Source of the DNA: Caulobacter hibisci
Lineage (GTDB): Bacteria > Pseudomonadota > Alphaproteobacteria > Caulobacterales > Caulobacteraceae
NCBI RefSeq assembly: GCF_016135805.1
Contig: NZ_JADWOX010000010.1
Coordinates: forward strand, 62,001-126,000
Length of the DNA stretch: 64,000 nt
Direction: 5' to 3'
How positions within the stretch are numbered: position 1 is the first letter of the stretch; every line of letters starts with the position of its first letter. Positions 42,211-52,126 of the stretch are shown piece by piece. The notes beneath the pieces were generated by a model that had not been told where the DNA came from, made no database searches, and saw only the letters and a list, made by a program, of their open reading frames with translations. Position numbers and translations under genes: made by a program.

Positions 42211-44232
42211 ATGTCGAGAAACCGGAAAGCGGTTCTGTGGGGCCTGGCCCTGGTCGTCTTCGTCCTCGTGGCGATCGGGATCGAGAGGCTGGTCGCCTTC
42301 GTCAATCCGCCGCTGCCGCCGGCCCAGCCGGTGCGCGAGGCCCGCTGGCTCGAACAGGGCTGGAGCCAGGAGGACCGCTACTGGTTCCACCACGCCACCC
42401 AGGGCACCTCGACCCTGCCCATCCCCTACGCCTGGTTCGTGGCGGTGGCCGAGCCGAAGATCTTGCCGTTCGGCAAGGAGCGGCTGTTCATCGAAGACGC
42501 CTACATGCAGAAGCTGGGCTTCATCCCCAGCCCGCCGTCGGGCGGCGGATCGGCTGGACCGGCCGGCGGGCGCGAGAAGGCCTACGGCTACAAGGCCCGG
42601 ATAGGCGGCGTGCCTGTTGACGCCAAGGTCGAGAGCCCGCGTGGCCTCAATCCGGCCGGCATGCCGGTGGGCTTCGCCATCACCCGGGCCTATCGCGACC
42701 CGACCACCGGCCAGATGCTGCCCGACCAGGTGGGCCTGACCTGCGCGGCCTGTCACACCGGCCACCTGGAATATAACGGCGTGTCCCTGCGCATCGACGG
42801 CGCCAACGCCGCCAGCAGCCTGGGCGACCTGACCAACACCCTGGGCGCGGCTTTGCTGCTGACCAAGGTCCTGCCGTGGCGGTTCGACAGCTTCGCCGAG
42901 CGGGTGCTGGGCCCCAACGCCACCAGGGCCCAGAAGCAGGCGCTGCGGGCCGAGCTGGGAGCGACGATCAAGGCCCTGGCCGCCGAAGCCAAGGGGACGG
43001 CCCATATCGACAAGCGCGACGGCGTGCCCGAGGGCTTCAACCGCCTGGACGCCCTCAACCGCATCGGCAACGAGGTGTTCTACATCAACCTCTTGCCGGC
43101 CAAGTCGGCGACCTTCGACCCGCTCGACAACTACGCGGCCCTGACCGCGCCGGTGAAGTATCCGCACCTGTGGACCACGCCGTGGTTCACCTGGGCTCAG
43201 TATGACGCCTCGATCGGCCAGCCGGCGGTGCGCAATGTCGGCGAGGCGATCGGGGTGCTGGCGCGGGTCAACATGACCACCTACGACCAGCCCCACAAGC
43301 TGTGGGTCTCGTCGGTGCCGGTGGGCAACCTGGCGCGGATGGAGCAGCAGATCGAAGGCCCCAACCCGCTCGAGCGCGAGCCCGACGGCCGGGTGCGCGG
43401 CTTCAAGGGGCTGTCGGCGCCGAAGTGGCCGCAGGACGTGCTGGGCCGGATCGATGTCGGCAAGGCCGCGGCCGGTCGCAAGGTCTACGCCCTGCGCTGC
43501 CAGGGCTGCCACATGCCGCCGCTCGATGATCCCAACCAGGCGATCTACACGCCCTCGCTGTGGACCACGGCCAACGAGCACGGCGAGAGCTATCTGAAGG
43601 TCAACATCATCCCGCTCAGCGTGGTGGGCACCGATCCGGGCCAGGCCAACATCCTGTCGGCGCGCAAGATCAAGGCCCCGCTGGCCCTGGGCCTGCAGCC
43701 GGGGGTGACGGACCCGGTCACGGGGGTGACCTGCTTCACCAACCCGACCCCGGCGACCACCGAGCTGTCGTTCGGCCAGGCCCTGGCCTCGGCGGTGCAG
43801 TTCGTGGTCGACAAGTTCCACGCCGACCGGGCCGTGCCGATCAAGAGCGACACGGCCGAGGCCGACAAGGGCAACCGGCCCAACTGCGTGCAGGCGCCGC
43901 CGGCCTACAAGGCCCGGCCGCTGAACGGCATCTGGGCCACGCCGCCCTATCTGCACAACGGCTCGGTGCCGTCGCTGCATGCTCTCCTGGGACCGCCGGG
44001 CGAGCGCCCTGGCAGCTTCTGCCTGGGCAACCGGGCCTATGATCCCAAGCTGGTCGGGCTCGACGTCTCGTCCTGCCCGCGCGGGGCCTTCAAGCTGAAC
44101 ACCAGCGTCAAGGGCAGCTCCAACCAGGGCCACGAGTTCCGTGACGCCCCGGCCGGGACCAAGGGCGTGGTCGGGCCGGCGCTGAGCAACGACGAGCGGC
44201 TGGCGGTGATCGAGTTCCTGAAGACCCAGTAG
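42211..44232 (+). CDS. Di-haem c-type cytochrome, RoxA/cytochrome c peroxidase-like
   Basis: 673 residues, ATG at 42211 after GGAGGGG. An N-terminal membrane anchor or uncleaved signal lies at about 7-27. Two haem c sites are seen: CAACH at 178-182 and CQGCH at 430-434. The C-terminal third contains LNGIWATPPYLHNGSVPSL, a MauG/di-haem-peroxidase-like pattern also found in rubber oxygenase RoxA. The length, near 670, fits the RoxA/RoxB-related family better than classical cytochrome c peroxidase (about 330). It acts in the periplasm. Whether it is an oxygenase, peroxidase or electron carrier cannot be told. Confidence 0.88.
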   Translation: MSRNRKAVLWGLALVVFVLVAIGIERLVAFVNPPLPPAQPVREARWLEQGWSQEDRYWFHHATQGTSTLPIPYAWFVAVAEPKILPFGKERLFIEDAYMQKLGFIPSPPSGGGSAGPAGGREKAYGYKARIGGVPVDAKVESPRGLNPAGMPVGFAITRAYRDPTTGQMLPDQVGLTCAACHTGHLEYNGVSLRIDGANAASSLGDLTNTLGAALLLTKVLPWRFDSFAERVLGPNATRAQKQALRAELGATIKALAAEAKGTAHIDKRDGVPEGFNRLDALNRIGNEVFYINLLPAKSATFDPLDNYAALTAPVKYPHLWTTPWFTWAQYDASIGQPAVRNVGEAIGVLARVNMTTYDQPHKLWVSSVPVGNLARMEQQIEGPNPLEREPDGRVRGFKGLSAPKWPQDVLGRIDVGKAAAGRKVYALRCQGCHMPPLDDPNQAIYTPSLWTTANEHGESYLKVNIIPLSVVGTDPGQANILSARKIKAPLALGLQPGVTDPVTGVTCFTNPTPATTELSFGQALASAVQFVVDKFHADRAVPIKSDTAEADKGNRPNCVQAPPAYKARPLNGIWATPPYLHNGSVPSLHALLGPPGERPGSFCLGNRAYDPKLVGLDVSSCPRGAFKLNTSVKGSSNQGHEFRDAPAGTKGVVGPALSNDERLAVIEFLKTQ

Positions 44233-44344
44233 ACTTCGGCGATAGCAGGCTTGGTGACGGGTCTTTTGATCTTCGCCGCAAATCGGTTAGGAGAGCCCCT
44301 ACTTTTATTGCGGGCTTGTCGTCCGCCGGCCGAAGGGGCTCTCC

Positions 44345-44566
44345 ATGTCCGACGAAACCCGCGACTCCAATGGCGCGATCCTGGCCGACGGCGACAGCGT
44401 CACCCTGATCAAGGACCTGAAGGTCAAGGGCTCGGGCGGGGTGACGCTGAAGCGTGGGACCCTGGTCAAGAAGATCCGCCTGACCGGCGACCCCGAAGAG
44501 GTCGAGGCCAATGTCGACAAGGTGAAGGGCCTGGTGTTGCGGACGGAGTTCGTGAAGAAGGCCTGA
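44345..44566 (+). CDS. PhnA/YjdM-like domain protein
   Basis: 73 residues forming only the C-terminal beta-barrel part of the PhnA/YjdM family (DSNGAILADGDSVTLIKDLKVKG, seen as ADGDSVTLIKDLKVKG, then GTLVKKIRLTGD and GLVLRTEFVKK). The zinc-ribbon N-terminus of longer members is missing. A site AAGGGG precedes the ATG by about six bases. Despite the historic name, the family has no proven phosphonate role, and no phosphonate genes lie nearby. Confidence 0.88.
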   Translation: MSDETRDSNGAILADGDSVTLIKDLKVKGSGGVTLKRGTLVKKIRLTGDPEEVEANVDKVKGLVLRTEFVKKA

Positions 44567-44666
44567 GGCTGGCGAGCCCCCTGTCGCGACCGGGCCCGTC
44601 GGCGCCTGCAGCGGCAGGGCCGGCAGGCCGCGCACCTGGGCCTCGCCGGCCAGGCGCTGGCGGGAC

Positions 44667-45155
44667 CTAGGACTCGCCTCGCGCCGCCTTCTCGAGGGTC
44701 GGCACGTCGATCTTCACCATCTGCATCATGGCGGCGAACACGCGACCGGCGACGGCCTTGTCGGCGCCGGTGGTCAGCTCGATCAATTGGCGCGGGGTGA
44801 CCTGCCAGGACAGGCCGTACCTGTCCTTCAGCCAGCCACAGGCCGAGGGTTGGCCGCCGCCGGCCAGCAGGCTGTCCCAGTAATGGTCGACCTCGGCCTG
44901 GCCGTCGCAGTCGATGGACAGCGAGATCGCCTCCGTGAACTTGAAGTGCGGCCCGCCGTTCAGCGCCACGTGCGGCTGGCCGTCGAGCTCGAAATAGACC
45001 GTCGACACCGAGCCGCCCGGACCGGCCGGCGGCGGCACGTCGTCCGGATAGCGGTTGATCGACACGATCTTCGAATTGGGAAAGATCGAGACGTAGAAGT
45101 TCGCGGCCTCTTCGGCCTGGGTGTCGAACCACAGGAACGGGGCGATCTTCGGCAT
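44667..45155 (-). CDS. VOC-superfamily (PhnB-like) protein
   Basis: 162 residues from ATG 45155, preceded by AAGGAAA. Start PKIAPFLWFDTQAEEAANFY, then FPNSKIVSINRYP, FELDGQPHVALNGGP and CGWLKDRYGLSWQVTP are the pattern of the PhnB-like/3-demethylubiquinone methyltransferase-type VOC fold, a glyoxalase relative. The reaction is unknown. A longer upstream frame exists but lacks the family's start. Confidence 0.88.
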   Translation of the reverse strand: MPKIAPFLWFDTQAEEAANFYVSIFPNSKIVSINRYPDDVPPPAGPGGSVSTVYFELDGQPHVALNGGPHFKFTEAISLSIDCDGQAEVDHYWDSLLAGGGQPSACGWLKDRYGLSWQVTPRQLIELTTGADKAVAGRVFAAMMQMVKIDVPTLEKAARGES

Positions 45156-45255
45156 GGCGTTTCCTTCCTCGCTGGCGGCCTGGTCGCCACGTCTTCCCGA
45201 GGACGAAGGAACGCCGACGGAGCCGACATCGTCGAGGCGAATTTTCGCGCGGTGG

Positions 45256-46383
45256 TCAGATCGAGCGGTCGATGGCCTGGCCGACATTGCGCAGGGTCGC
45301 CAGGGCGACCGCCGCGGTCGAGGCGGCGGCGCTCACCGGAGCGTCCGACAGCGCCGAAGCCGGGGACTGGCCCGCCGTCGTCGTTGTGTTCGAGATTGCG
45401 GCGGGCAAGGCCAGGGTCGCTGGTTGCGCGGCGAGGGCCGCGGCGGCCTCCTTGGCCTTGCGGGCGGCGATGACGTCCGACCAGCGGTAGCCCCACATGC
45501 TGCTGTCGTCGACCTGGCCGCTGACGTCGCGGCCGTTGGCGAGGGCGGTGACTTCGCCCGTCGAGCGCACCGACACCGACCAGCCGGCCTCGCCCGCCGA
45601 CTGGGTGAAGTCGCCGATCTTCAGCCTGCCCTCGGTCGTGCGGTAGAGCGTCGTGCCCGTGACCTTGAATTCGCTGTTCATCTTGCCGGTCGTGCCGCCC
45701 AGGCTGGACAGGCCCATCTTGATCAGCCGCTCGGAGGTGTAGACCAGCATGTCGGCCTCGCCGCCAAACCCCCGGCTGCGCAGCTCGTCGAGCTCGGCGG
45801 TGTAGTTCAGCATCCATATGCCCCCGTTCACCAGGCCGGCGCCGAAAGCCAGCATCTCGATGTTGTCGCGCGCGACCTTGGCCATGCCGGTGGCCATCTG
45901 GTTGTTCTCGGACTCGATCGAGCCCTTGGGATAGGTCTCGACCGGCGCGGCGACGGCCGTGGTCGTCGCGGGCGCGGGCGTCGGCGCCAGGGGCGGCGTG
46001 GGCGTCTCGGCCGAAACCTCGGCGGGCGCGGCGCCGGAGGCTTCGGCGGCCTTCTGCGCGGCCTCTTTGAGCAAGGCCTCACGGGCGAGCGCCGCCTTGG
46101 CCGAGGACGACAGCTGCACCCTCACGACCGGTGGTTCGGCGATTTCCGGCAGGCCCATCGCCCGGATCGAGGCGTCGGCCTGGGCCAGGATGGCTTCACG
46201 CCGGTCGTACGATCCCGCCGCCTTGGCGTACATGTCCTTGCGGTCTTGGGCCCGCTTCAGATAGGCGGCCTCGTCGAACGCCAGGCCCATGCGCTTGTAG
46301 AGATTGCGATCCCCCTCCAGGCGCGCCTGGGCGTTCGCCACGGGGTCGTAGCTGTAGGGGGATGGAGCGACGGCTGAGACCAT
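45256..46383 (-). CDS. Protein of unknown function, likely lineage-specific
   Basis: 375 residues. No signal peptide is obvious. The N-terminal third contains Tyr/Asp/Arg-rich helical sequence (NLYKRMGLAFDEAAYLKRAQD). A proline/alanine/threonine linker at about 120-155 leads to a middle part with MATGMAKVARDNIEMLAFGAG and EFKVTGTTLYRTTEG, and an alanine-rich tail. The organisation resembles flagellar-rod-like or structural proteins only vaguely. I do not recognise a family. Confidence 0.65.
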   Translation of the reverse strand: MVSAVAPSPYSYDPVANAQARLEGDRNLYKRMGLAFDEAAYLKRAQDRKDMYAKAAGSYDRREAILAQADASIRAMGLPEIAEPPVVRVQLSSSAKAALAREALLKEAAQKAAEASGAAPAEVSAETPTPPLAPTPAPATTTAVAAPVETYPKGSIESENNQMATGMAKVARDNIEMLAFGAGLVNGGIWMLNYTAELDELRSRGFGGEADMLVYTSERLIKMGLSSLGGTTGKMNSEFKVTGTTLYRTTEGRLKIGDFTQSAGEAGWSVSVRSTGEVTALANGRDVSGQVDDSSMWGYRWSDVIAARKAKEAAAALAAQPATLALPAAISNTTTTAGQSPASALSDAPVSAAASTAAVALATLRNVGQAIDRSI

Positions 46384-46495
46384 GGGTTCATCATCCCCGC
46401 GCGCATCGCGCGTGTTGAGAGTGTATGATCAACATGGAGGCGAGTCGTGAAGAGCCGGTAAACCGTACGACGCAGCGAGCCGCGCCATGCGCGTA

Positions 46496-47503
46496 TCAGC
46501 CGTAGCGATCGGCAAGGTCGAGCAAAGCTTGGTCAGGCGCGGCGTAGCTGACGATGCGGACGTCCAGCGCCTTCTCGCGCAACGCGTCCAGCGCCCGGAT
46601 CATGGCCTCGTCGATCCAGCGGTCGCGGTTGCCGAAGGCGCCGCCGCCTACGCGCGTGAGATAGACGACGGGCTGGCCGCGCGCGGCGTTGAGCACGCCC
46701 GCCAGCAGGGTCGCCTCGTAGGCGGCCTCGAGGATCAGCGTGGCGAAGGGCGCGGCCAACGCCTTGGTGACCGGCGCGTAGCTGACGGGCAGGGCCGAGC
46801 AGAAGGCCTGGGACACGGTCTGGCCAGTCGCTTCGGGATCGTCGGTGACCTCGGCATCCCAGACCAGGCCGACGCGCAGCAGCCCCCGCAGGGTGTCGCG
46901 CTCGCTCTCGTCGATATAGTCGAGCACGGCGGCGATCGCCTCCAGACCGGTATCTGTGCAAAGGGCGTAGCCGTTGCGCATGGTCCAGAGCGCCTCGATC
47001 GGACGACCGATGAGGTCCACTAGGCGCGGACCAAGGTCGACAAGGCCGTCGAGCTGGCGATCGCGGGTCTGGCCGGGCCGCCCGCCGACCGGGGCCAGGT
47101 AGTTGCGATAGATCGTGGCCGCGCCGGCGGCGATGGCGCAGGCGGGACCTTGGGTGGCGTCCCAGGCGTAGCGTGACACGCCTTCCTCGGGCGAGACGCC
47201 GGGATCGACCATCTCCAGCAGGTTGAACTGCGAGGCGACCTGGAACAGCGCCCCGGCGTTGGCCGCTTGATTGTGCAGCGTACGGGCGTCGCCGCGCACG
47301 ATCTCGACGGCCAGGCGGCCAGGCGCGGCGACCTCCGCGGCGCGGGCGCGCAGTTCGGCCAGGGAGGGCAGCTCCAACCTGCCGATCCCGAAGGTGCGAT
47401 CGCTCGCCTCCGAGCGCAGGCGGCCGTCCTCGACGCGCAGCCGGGCCTGGGTGGCCGTGTAGTCGTCCTCGGCAAAGCCCGTCAGGCGCTCGAACCAATC
47501 CAT
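46496..47503 (-). CDS. Conserved-looking protein of unknown function with macro-domain-like motifs
   Basis: 335 residues from ATG 47503. The segment VEIVRGDARTLHNQAANAG (about 66-84) and the later QPVVYLTRVGGGAFGNRD (277-294) followed by a helix and LDVRIVSY resemble the ADP-ribose-binding loops and C-terminal strand of macro domains. Other segments, such as FQVASQFNLLEM and WDATQGPACAIAAGAATIYRNYL, are distinct and look conserved. No ADP-ribosyl-transferase is adjacent. It starts only three bases after the LysR stop on the same strand, so they may be cotranscribed. The macro link is my inference from motif shape. Confidence 0.7.
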   Translation of the reverse strand: MDWFERLTGFAEDDYTATQARLRVEDGRLRSEASDRTFGIGRLELPSLAELRARAAEVAAPGRLAVEIVRGDARTLHNQAANAGALFQVASQFNLLEMVDPGVSPEEGVSRYAWDATQGPACAIAAGAATIYRNYLAPVGGRPGQTRDRQLDGLVDLGPRLVDLIGRPIEALWTMRNGYALCTDTGLEAIAAVLDYIDESERDTLRGLLRVGLVWDAEVTDDPEATGQTVSQAFCSALPVSYAPVTKALAAPFATLILEAAYEATLLAGVLNAARGQPVVYLTRVGGGAFGNRDRWIDEAMIRALDALREKALDVRIVSYAAPDQALLDLADRYG

Positions 47504-47505
47504 GC

Positions 47506-48393
47506 CTATGCCCGCATCCAGTCGATGAACGCCCGCAGCGCCGGGGAAAGCTGGCGGCGGCTGGGGTAGTAGAGGAAGAAGCCGGGGAAGGGCTCGCACC
47601 AGTCTTCCAGCAAGGCGACCAGGCGGCCGGCGGCGATGTCGTCGGCGACGGCTTCGCGGAATGGGAAGGCCAGGCCCGCGCCGGCCCGGCAGGCCTCCAG
47701 CAGCACCACGCCGTTGTCGGTCAGCAGGCAGGCGGGCGGGGTGACGACGACCAGGCGGCCTTGGCGCTCGAACTCCCACGGATAGGGCTGGCCCGAGCTG
47801 CGGCGCACCAGCAGGCAGCGATGGCCGCTCATCAGGTTTTCCGGCGCGGTGGGGGCGCCGTGGCGGGCGATGTAGTCGGGGGTGGCGACCAGGGCCTGGG
47901 AGAGCTCGCCGCTGAGCGGCACGGCGATCATGTCGGCCTGCAGCCGCTCGCCCAGCCGCACGCCGCAGTCGAAGCCGCCGGCGACGATGTCGGCCAGGGC
48001 GTCCTCGCAGACGATCTCGACCCGCACGTCGGGATAGGCGTTCATGAAGCCGCCCAGGCGCGGGGCCAGCAGCATGCGGGCCGCCGTGCTGGCGACGTTG
48101 ATGCGCAGGCGGCCGGCGGGGCGATCGCGGAACTGGGCGATGTCGTCGAGGGCCGCGTCGATGTCGGCCAGGGCAGGTCCAAGCCGTGCAAGAAGCCGCT
48201 CGCCGGCCTCGGTGGGGGCGACGCTGCGGGTGGTGCGGTTGAGCAGCCGCACGTCCAGCCGGGCCTCGAGATTGCGGATCGTATGGCTCAAGGCGGAAGC
48301 CGTGACGCCCAGGGCCTGGGCGGCGGCGCGGAAGCTGCGGCGCTCGGCGACCAGGGCGAAGACGGCGAGGTCGGGCAGGGGGCGGGCGTTCAT
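47506..48393 (-). CDS. LysR-family transcriptional regulator
   Basis: 295 residues from ATG 48393. The N-terminal winged helix-turn-helix (about 8-65) includes RSFRAAAQALGVTASALSHTIRNLEARL, seen as SFRAAAQALGVTASALSHTI. The rest is the effector-binding domain. It is divergent from the aldo/keto reductase gene, the classical setting for a LysR regulator of that gene. A T-N11-A dyad lies directly upstream of its start. Confidence 0.93.
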   Translation of the reverse strand: MNARPLPDLAVFALVAERRSFRAAAQALGVTASALSHTIRNLEARLDVRLLNRTTRSVAPTEAGERLLARLGPALADIDAALDDIAQFRDRPAGRLRINVASTAARMLLAPRLGGFMNAYPDVRVEIVCEDALADIVAGGFDCGVRLGERLQADMIAVPLSGELSQALVATPDYIARHGAPTAPENLMSGHRCLLVRRSSGQPYPWEFERQGRLVVVTPPACLLTDNGVVLLEACRAGAGLAFPFREAVADDIAAGRLVALLEDWCEPFPGFFLYYPSRRQLSPALRAFIDWMRA

Positions 48394-48395
48394 TG

Positions 48396-49512
<1,117 letters not shown>

Positions 49513-49538
49513 TCTGAAGCGAGCCCGCGACGCGAGAA

Positions 49539-49658
49539 CCTCCCCCTGTGGGGGAGGCGATCGCGCAGCGATCGGTGGGGGGCGTGATTTCGAGATTGGC
49601 CAGCGCCTCGACGGCTGAAAACTTCGCCCCACCGGCCTTCGGCCGCCTCCCCCATGGG
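49539..49658. repeat. Palindromic intergenic repeat R4, left part
   Basis: Starts with the dyad CCTCCCC...GGGGAGG at 49539-49557, then GATCGCGCAGCGATC, then about 90 bases ending in a CCCCCAT palindrome. Inner pieces CGATCGGTGGGG and CCCCACCGGCC are partly complementary. The right end is interrupted by the insertion sequence; the matching CCCCCATGGGG reappears at 50783-50800. Confidence 0.65.
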
Positions 49659-50785
49659 GGGACCGCTGCGTTACGCCCCTGCCGCAGGATCTGGGCCTGC
49701 AAAGACGTAGTTCGGCGCCTCCGAGAGGCGGTTTCGGCCGCGTCTGGACGTAGTTGTGGCGTGATCAGGCGGTCAGGACGGCGGCGCGTCTCAAGTTGAA
49801 GGCCATGGCGGTGAGCAGCACCTGGCCGGCGGCCTTGGCCAGGCCCAGGTAGCGGACGCGGGTCAGGCCCATGCGGCGCTTCCAGGTGGCGAAGGTGGTC
49901 TCGACGGCGGCGCGGCGAACGGCGATCAGGTCGTTGAAGCGCTTCTGACGGTCGGTCAGGGGATGATAGCGGTTGGGCCGACGCATCAGGCGAGGCTTGA
50001 CGCCGGCCAGCTTGAGCCGGGCGCGCCGGGCATGGGTGTCGTAGGCCTTGTCGGCATAGACGGCCGCCTCGTCGCCTCGGATCAGGGCGTCGGCCGGGAC
50101 GGTGTCGTTGACGTTGGCCGGCGTGGTGATCACGGCCCGCACCAGCCAGACCCCCGGTCCACGTTCACATGGGCCTTGTAGCCGTAGGTCGAGCCGGGCT
50201 TGCCCTGGCGTTTGGCGAAGGCCGCATCCGGGTCCCTGGCCTTGGCCAGAGCCTCCTTATCGCCCCGCGGCCGCGGCGTCGCCGCCTCGATCAGGGTGGC
50301 GTCCAGCATCGCGCCCTGCTTGAGCACCAGGCCCGCCCCCTCCAGCTGGCGGTCCAGATCGCCGAACAGGCGCTCCAGCAGCCGCTGGCTCACCAGCCGG
50401 TTGCGGAACCGGCACAGCGTCGTGTGATCGGGAACCGCATCTTCCAGGCTCAGCCCCACGAACTGGCTGAACGACAGGCTGTCGCCCAGCCGAAACTCCA
50501 GTTCCGCGTCCGACAGCCCGTACCAGGCCTGAAGCAGCAACGCCTTGAACAGCAGCAGCGGCCGATAGCCCGGCCGTCCGGGCCCATCCTCGCGCAGACC
50601 CGCCAGCCCCTTCTCGAAGCCCGACCAGTCCACCAGTTCCGACAACCGCTCCAGCGCCGCGCTGCCGGCCCGACGCCCCGCGCCGATCTCTCCAAACCCA
50701 AGCTGGCCCGTCATCTTCACCGACATGGAAAACCTCCCCGCCTCAGCAGCAGGGAATCACAGTCAGCCAATTTCGCAACGGTCCC
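49659..50785 (-). mobile_element. IS5-type insertion sequence inserted in repeat R4
   Basis: The element is about 1127 bases and holds one transposase gene on the minus strand. Its proposed ends are GGGACCGCTGCG at the left and, read on the other strand, GGGACCGTTGCG at the right (11 of 12 identical). Both ends abut a CCCATGGG palindrome, consistent with a target duplication of uncertain length (about 5-9 bases) because the target is itself palindromic and G-rich. The exact borders may shift by a few bases. Confidence 0.75.
49765..50726 (-). pseudogene. IS5-family transposase split by a frameshift
   Basis: Two frames make one transposase. Frame 1 (50726 down to about 50130) has the DUF772-type N-terminus (FKALLLQAWYGLSDAELEFRL, VPDHTTLCRFRNRL) and the first catalytic Asp142 (LDATLIEA). 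Frame 2 (to 49765) has the second Asp (VYADKAYD) and the Glu (AAVETTFATWKRR). Frames meet near 50145. Adding one base restores DRGSGLVRAV, as in the family, so a one-base deletion is likely. A run of five Gs at 50151-50155 would alternatively permit -1 frameshifting, which is known in some IS5-family groups. The full DDE triad is present. Confidence 0.85.
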
Positions 50786-50801
50786 CCATGGGGGGGGGGG
50801 C
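50783..50801. repeat. Right part of repeat R4 and G-tract
   Basis: CCCCCAT followed by eleven Gs (50790-50800). It is the continuation of R4 after the insertion sequence and duplicates the palindrome at 49650-49660. The G-run is the longest homopolymer seen in the window. Confidence 0.6.
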
Positions 50802-50862
50802 CTTTTGTGACGGCTCGCGGCGGGACTTGAAAGCGGGCTCCAGCGGAGCTCAACTCCCGTCC

Positions 50863-51882
50863 ATGACCGACAACCCGCTGCAACGCCTGGACGCCCTGGA
50901 GCTGGTCAAGCTCGGCAAGTCGGCGATCACGGTGGGCGGGTTGGGGGCCGGGATCGTCATCGTCATCGCCGCCCTGCTGGCCGCGCGGCTGGCGGCGGCG
51001 GGGCTTAGGCGGCTGCGGGCCCGGGCCGCCGACAACGCCTCGTCGCTGTATGTGGTCGAGAAGCTGACGACCTACGGCCTGGTGGTCATCGGCCTGCTGG
51101 CCGGCCTGTCGACCATGGGCATCGACCTGACCTCGCTGACGGTGTTCGCCGGGGCGGTCGGGGTGGGTGTAGGCCTGGGCTTGCAGGGCGTTATCAAGGA
51201 TTTCGCCTCGGGCGTCAGCCTGGTGTTCGAGCGGCTGATCGCGGTGGGCGACTTCGTCGAACTGTCGAACGGCTCGCGCGGGGTGGTGCACGAGATCGGG
51301 CCGCGCGCCACGCGCATCCGCACCAACGACGCCACCGACGTGATCGTGCCCAACTCGGTGCTGGTCAACGACCAAGTGGTCAACTGGACCCTGCGCAACA
51401 CCACCCGCCGCATCCGCGTGCCTTTCGTCACGGCCTTCGGGGTCGACAAGGAGGTGGTGCGCGAGGCGGTGCTGAAGGCGGCTCGCAGCGTGCCCTTCAC
51501 CAGCGCCGACGACGCCGTGCGCCGCACCCAGGTGTGGCTGGTCGGCTATGGCGAGCACGCCCTGAAGTTCGAGCTGATCGTCTGGCCGACGGTGGAGGCC
51601 GTCCGCCGCCCGGCGGCGATCTTCGCGGCCTATACCTGGGCCATCGACGACGCCTTGCGCGGGGCCGGCATCGAGATCCCCTATCCGCAGCGCGACGTGC
51701 GGCTGCGCGGCCTGTTCGGCGAAGAGGGCGAGGACGCCCGGGCGGCCCTGCGGCTGGAGCCGAAGGCGGCGCGGAAGGGGCGGGGCAAGGCGACCGCGCC
51801 GGCCTCGAGCAACGACGCCGCCGACGAGCTGGGCCGCGAGGATCCCGATGAGGCGCCGCCGCCACGACCGGCTTCTCCCTAA
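50863..51882 (+). CDS. MscS-family mechanosensitive ion channel
   Basis: 339 residues from ATG 50863. Three membrane helices (about 25-48, 62-84, 90-115) end in the pore helix with alternating Gly/Ala (TVFAGAVGVGVGLGLQGVIKDF in two parts AVGVGVGLGL and QGVIKDFASG). The cytoplasmic beta domain follows (GDFVEL, VVHEIGPRATRIRT, IVPNSVLVND). A charged, low-complexity tail ends the protein. It protects against osmotic downshock. The insertion sequence ends about 78 bases upstream and could have separated it from its native promoter. Confidence 0.92.
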   Translation: MTDNPLQRLDALELVKLGKSAITVGGLGAGIVIVIAALLAARLAAAGLRRLRARAADNASSLYVVEKLTTYGLVVIGLLAGLSTMGIDLTSLTVFAGAVGVGVGLGLQGVIKDFASGVSLVFERLIAVGDFVELSNGSRGVVHEIGPRATRIRTNDATDVIVPNSVLVNDQVVNWTLRNTTRRIRVPFVTAFGVDKEVVREAVLKAARSVPFTSADDAVRRTQVWLVGYGEHALKFELIVWPTVEAVRRPAAIFAAYTWAIDDALRGAGIEIPYPQRDVRLRGLFGEEGEDARAALRLEPKAARKGRGKATAPASSNDAADELGREDPDEAPPPRPASP

Positions 51883-51890
51883 CCCCATTT

Positions 51891-52025
51891 CCCGTCATTC
51901 CCGCCCTTGTGGCGGGAAACCCTGGTTCCGTTCGCACGTGAAGCGCCAGCGGACTGCTAAGCAGTCCGCCCCTTCTGCCCTTGCGGCTGACGGAGGGCTT
52001 CCCGCCACAAGGGCGGGAATGACGG
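51891..52025. repeat. Large inverted repeat R5 with 28-base perfect arms
   Basis: Arms at 51891-51918 and 51998-52025 are perfect complements over 28 bases (starting CCCGTCATTCCCGCCC). The interior contains a second dyad (GCGGACTGCTAAGCAGTCCGC region, about 51949-51968). It lies right after the MscS stop. It could be a MITE-like element or a strong 3' end hairpin. Confidence 0.85.
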
Positions 52026-52126
52026 GAGTTGGGAGAGGACCATCTTCCGCGTCGGCCTTGACCCTCTGGCCGCCCCGCCGCAGTCTTCTCGCAACTGCGA
52101 AATAACAATCAACGGGGAAGACGCGC

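Noticed and set aside
44345..45155. A phosphonate-use system suggested by PhnA and PhnB-like names
   Set aside because: The names are historical; there are no phn transport or C-P lyase genes, and the two genes are on opposite strands.
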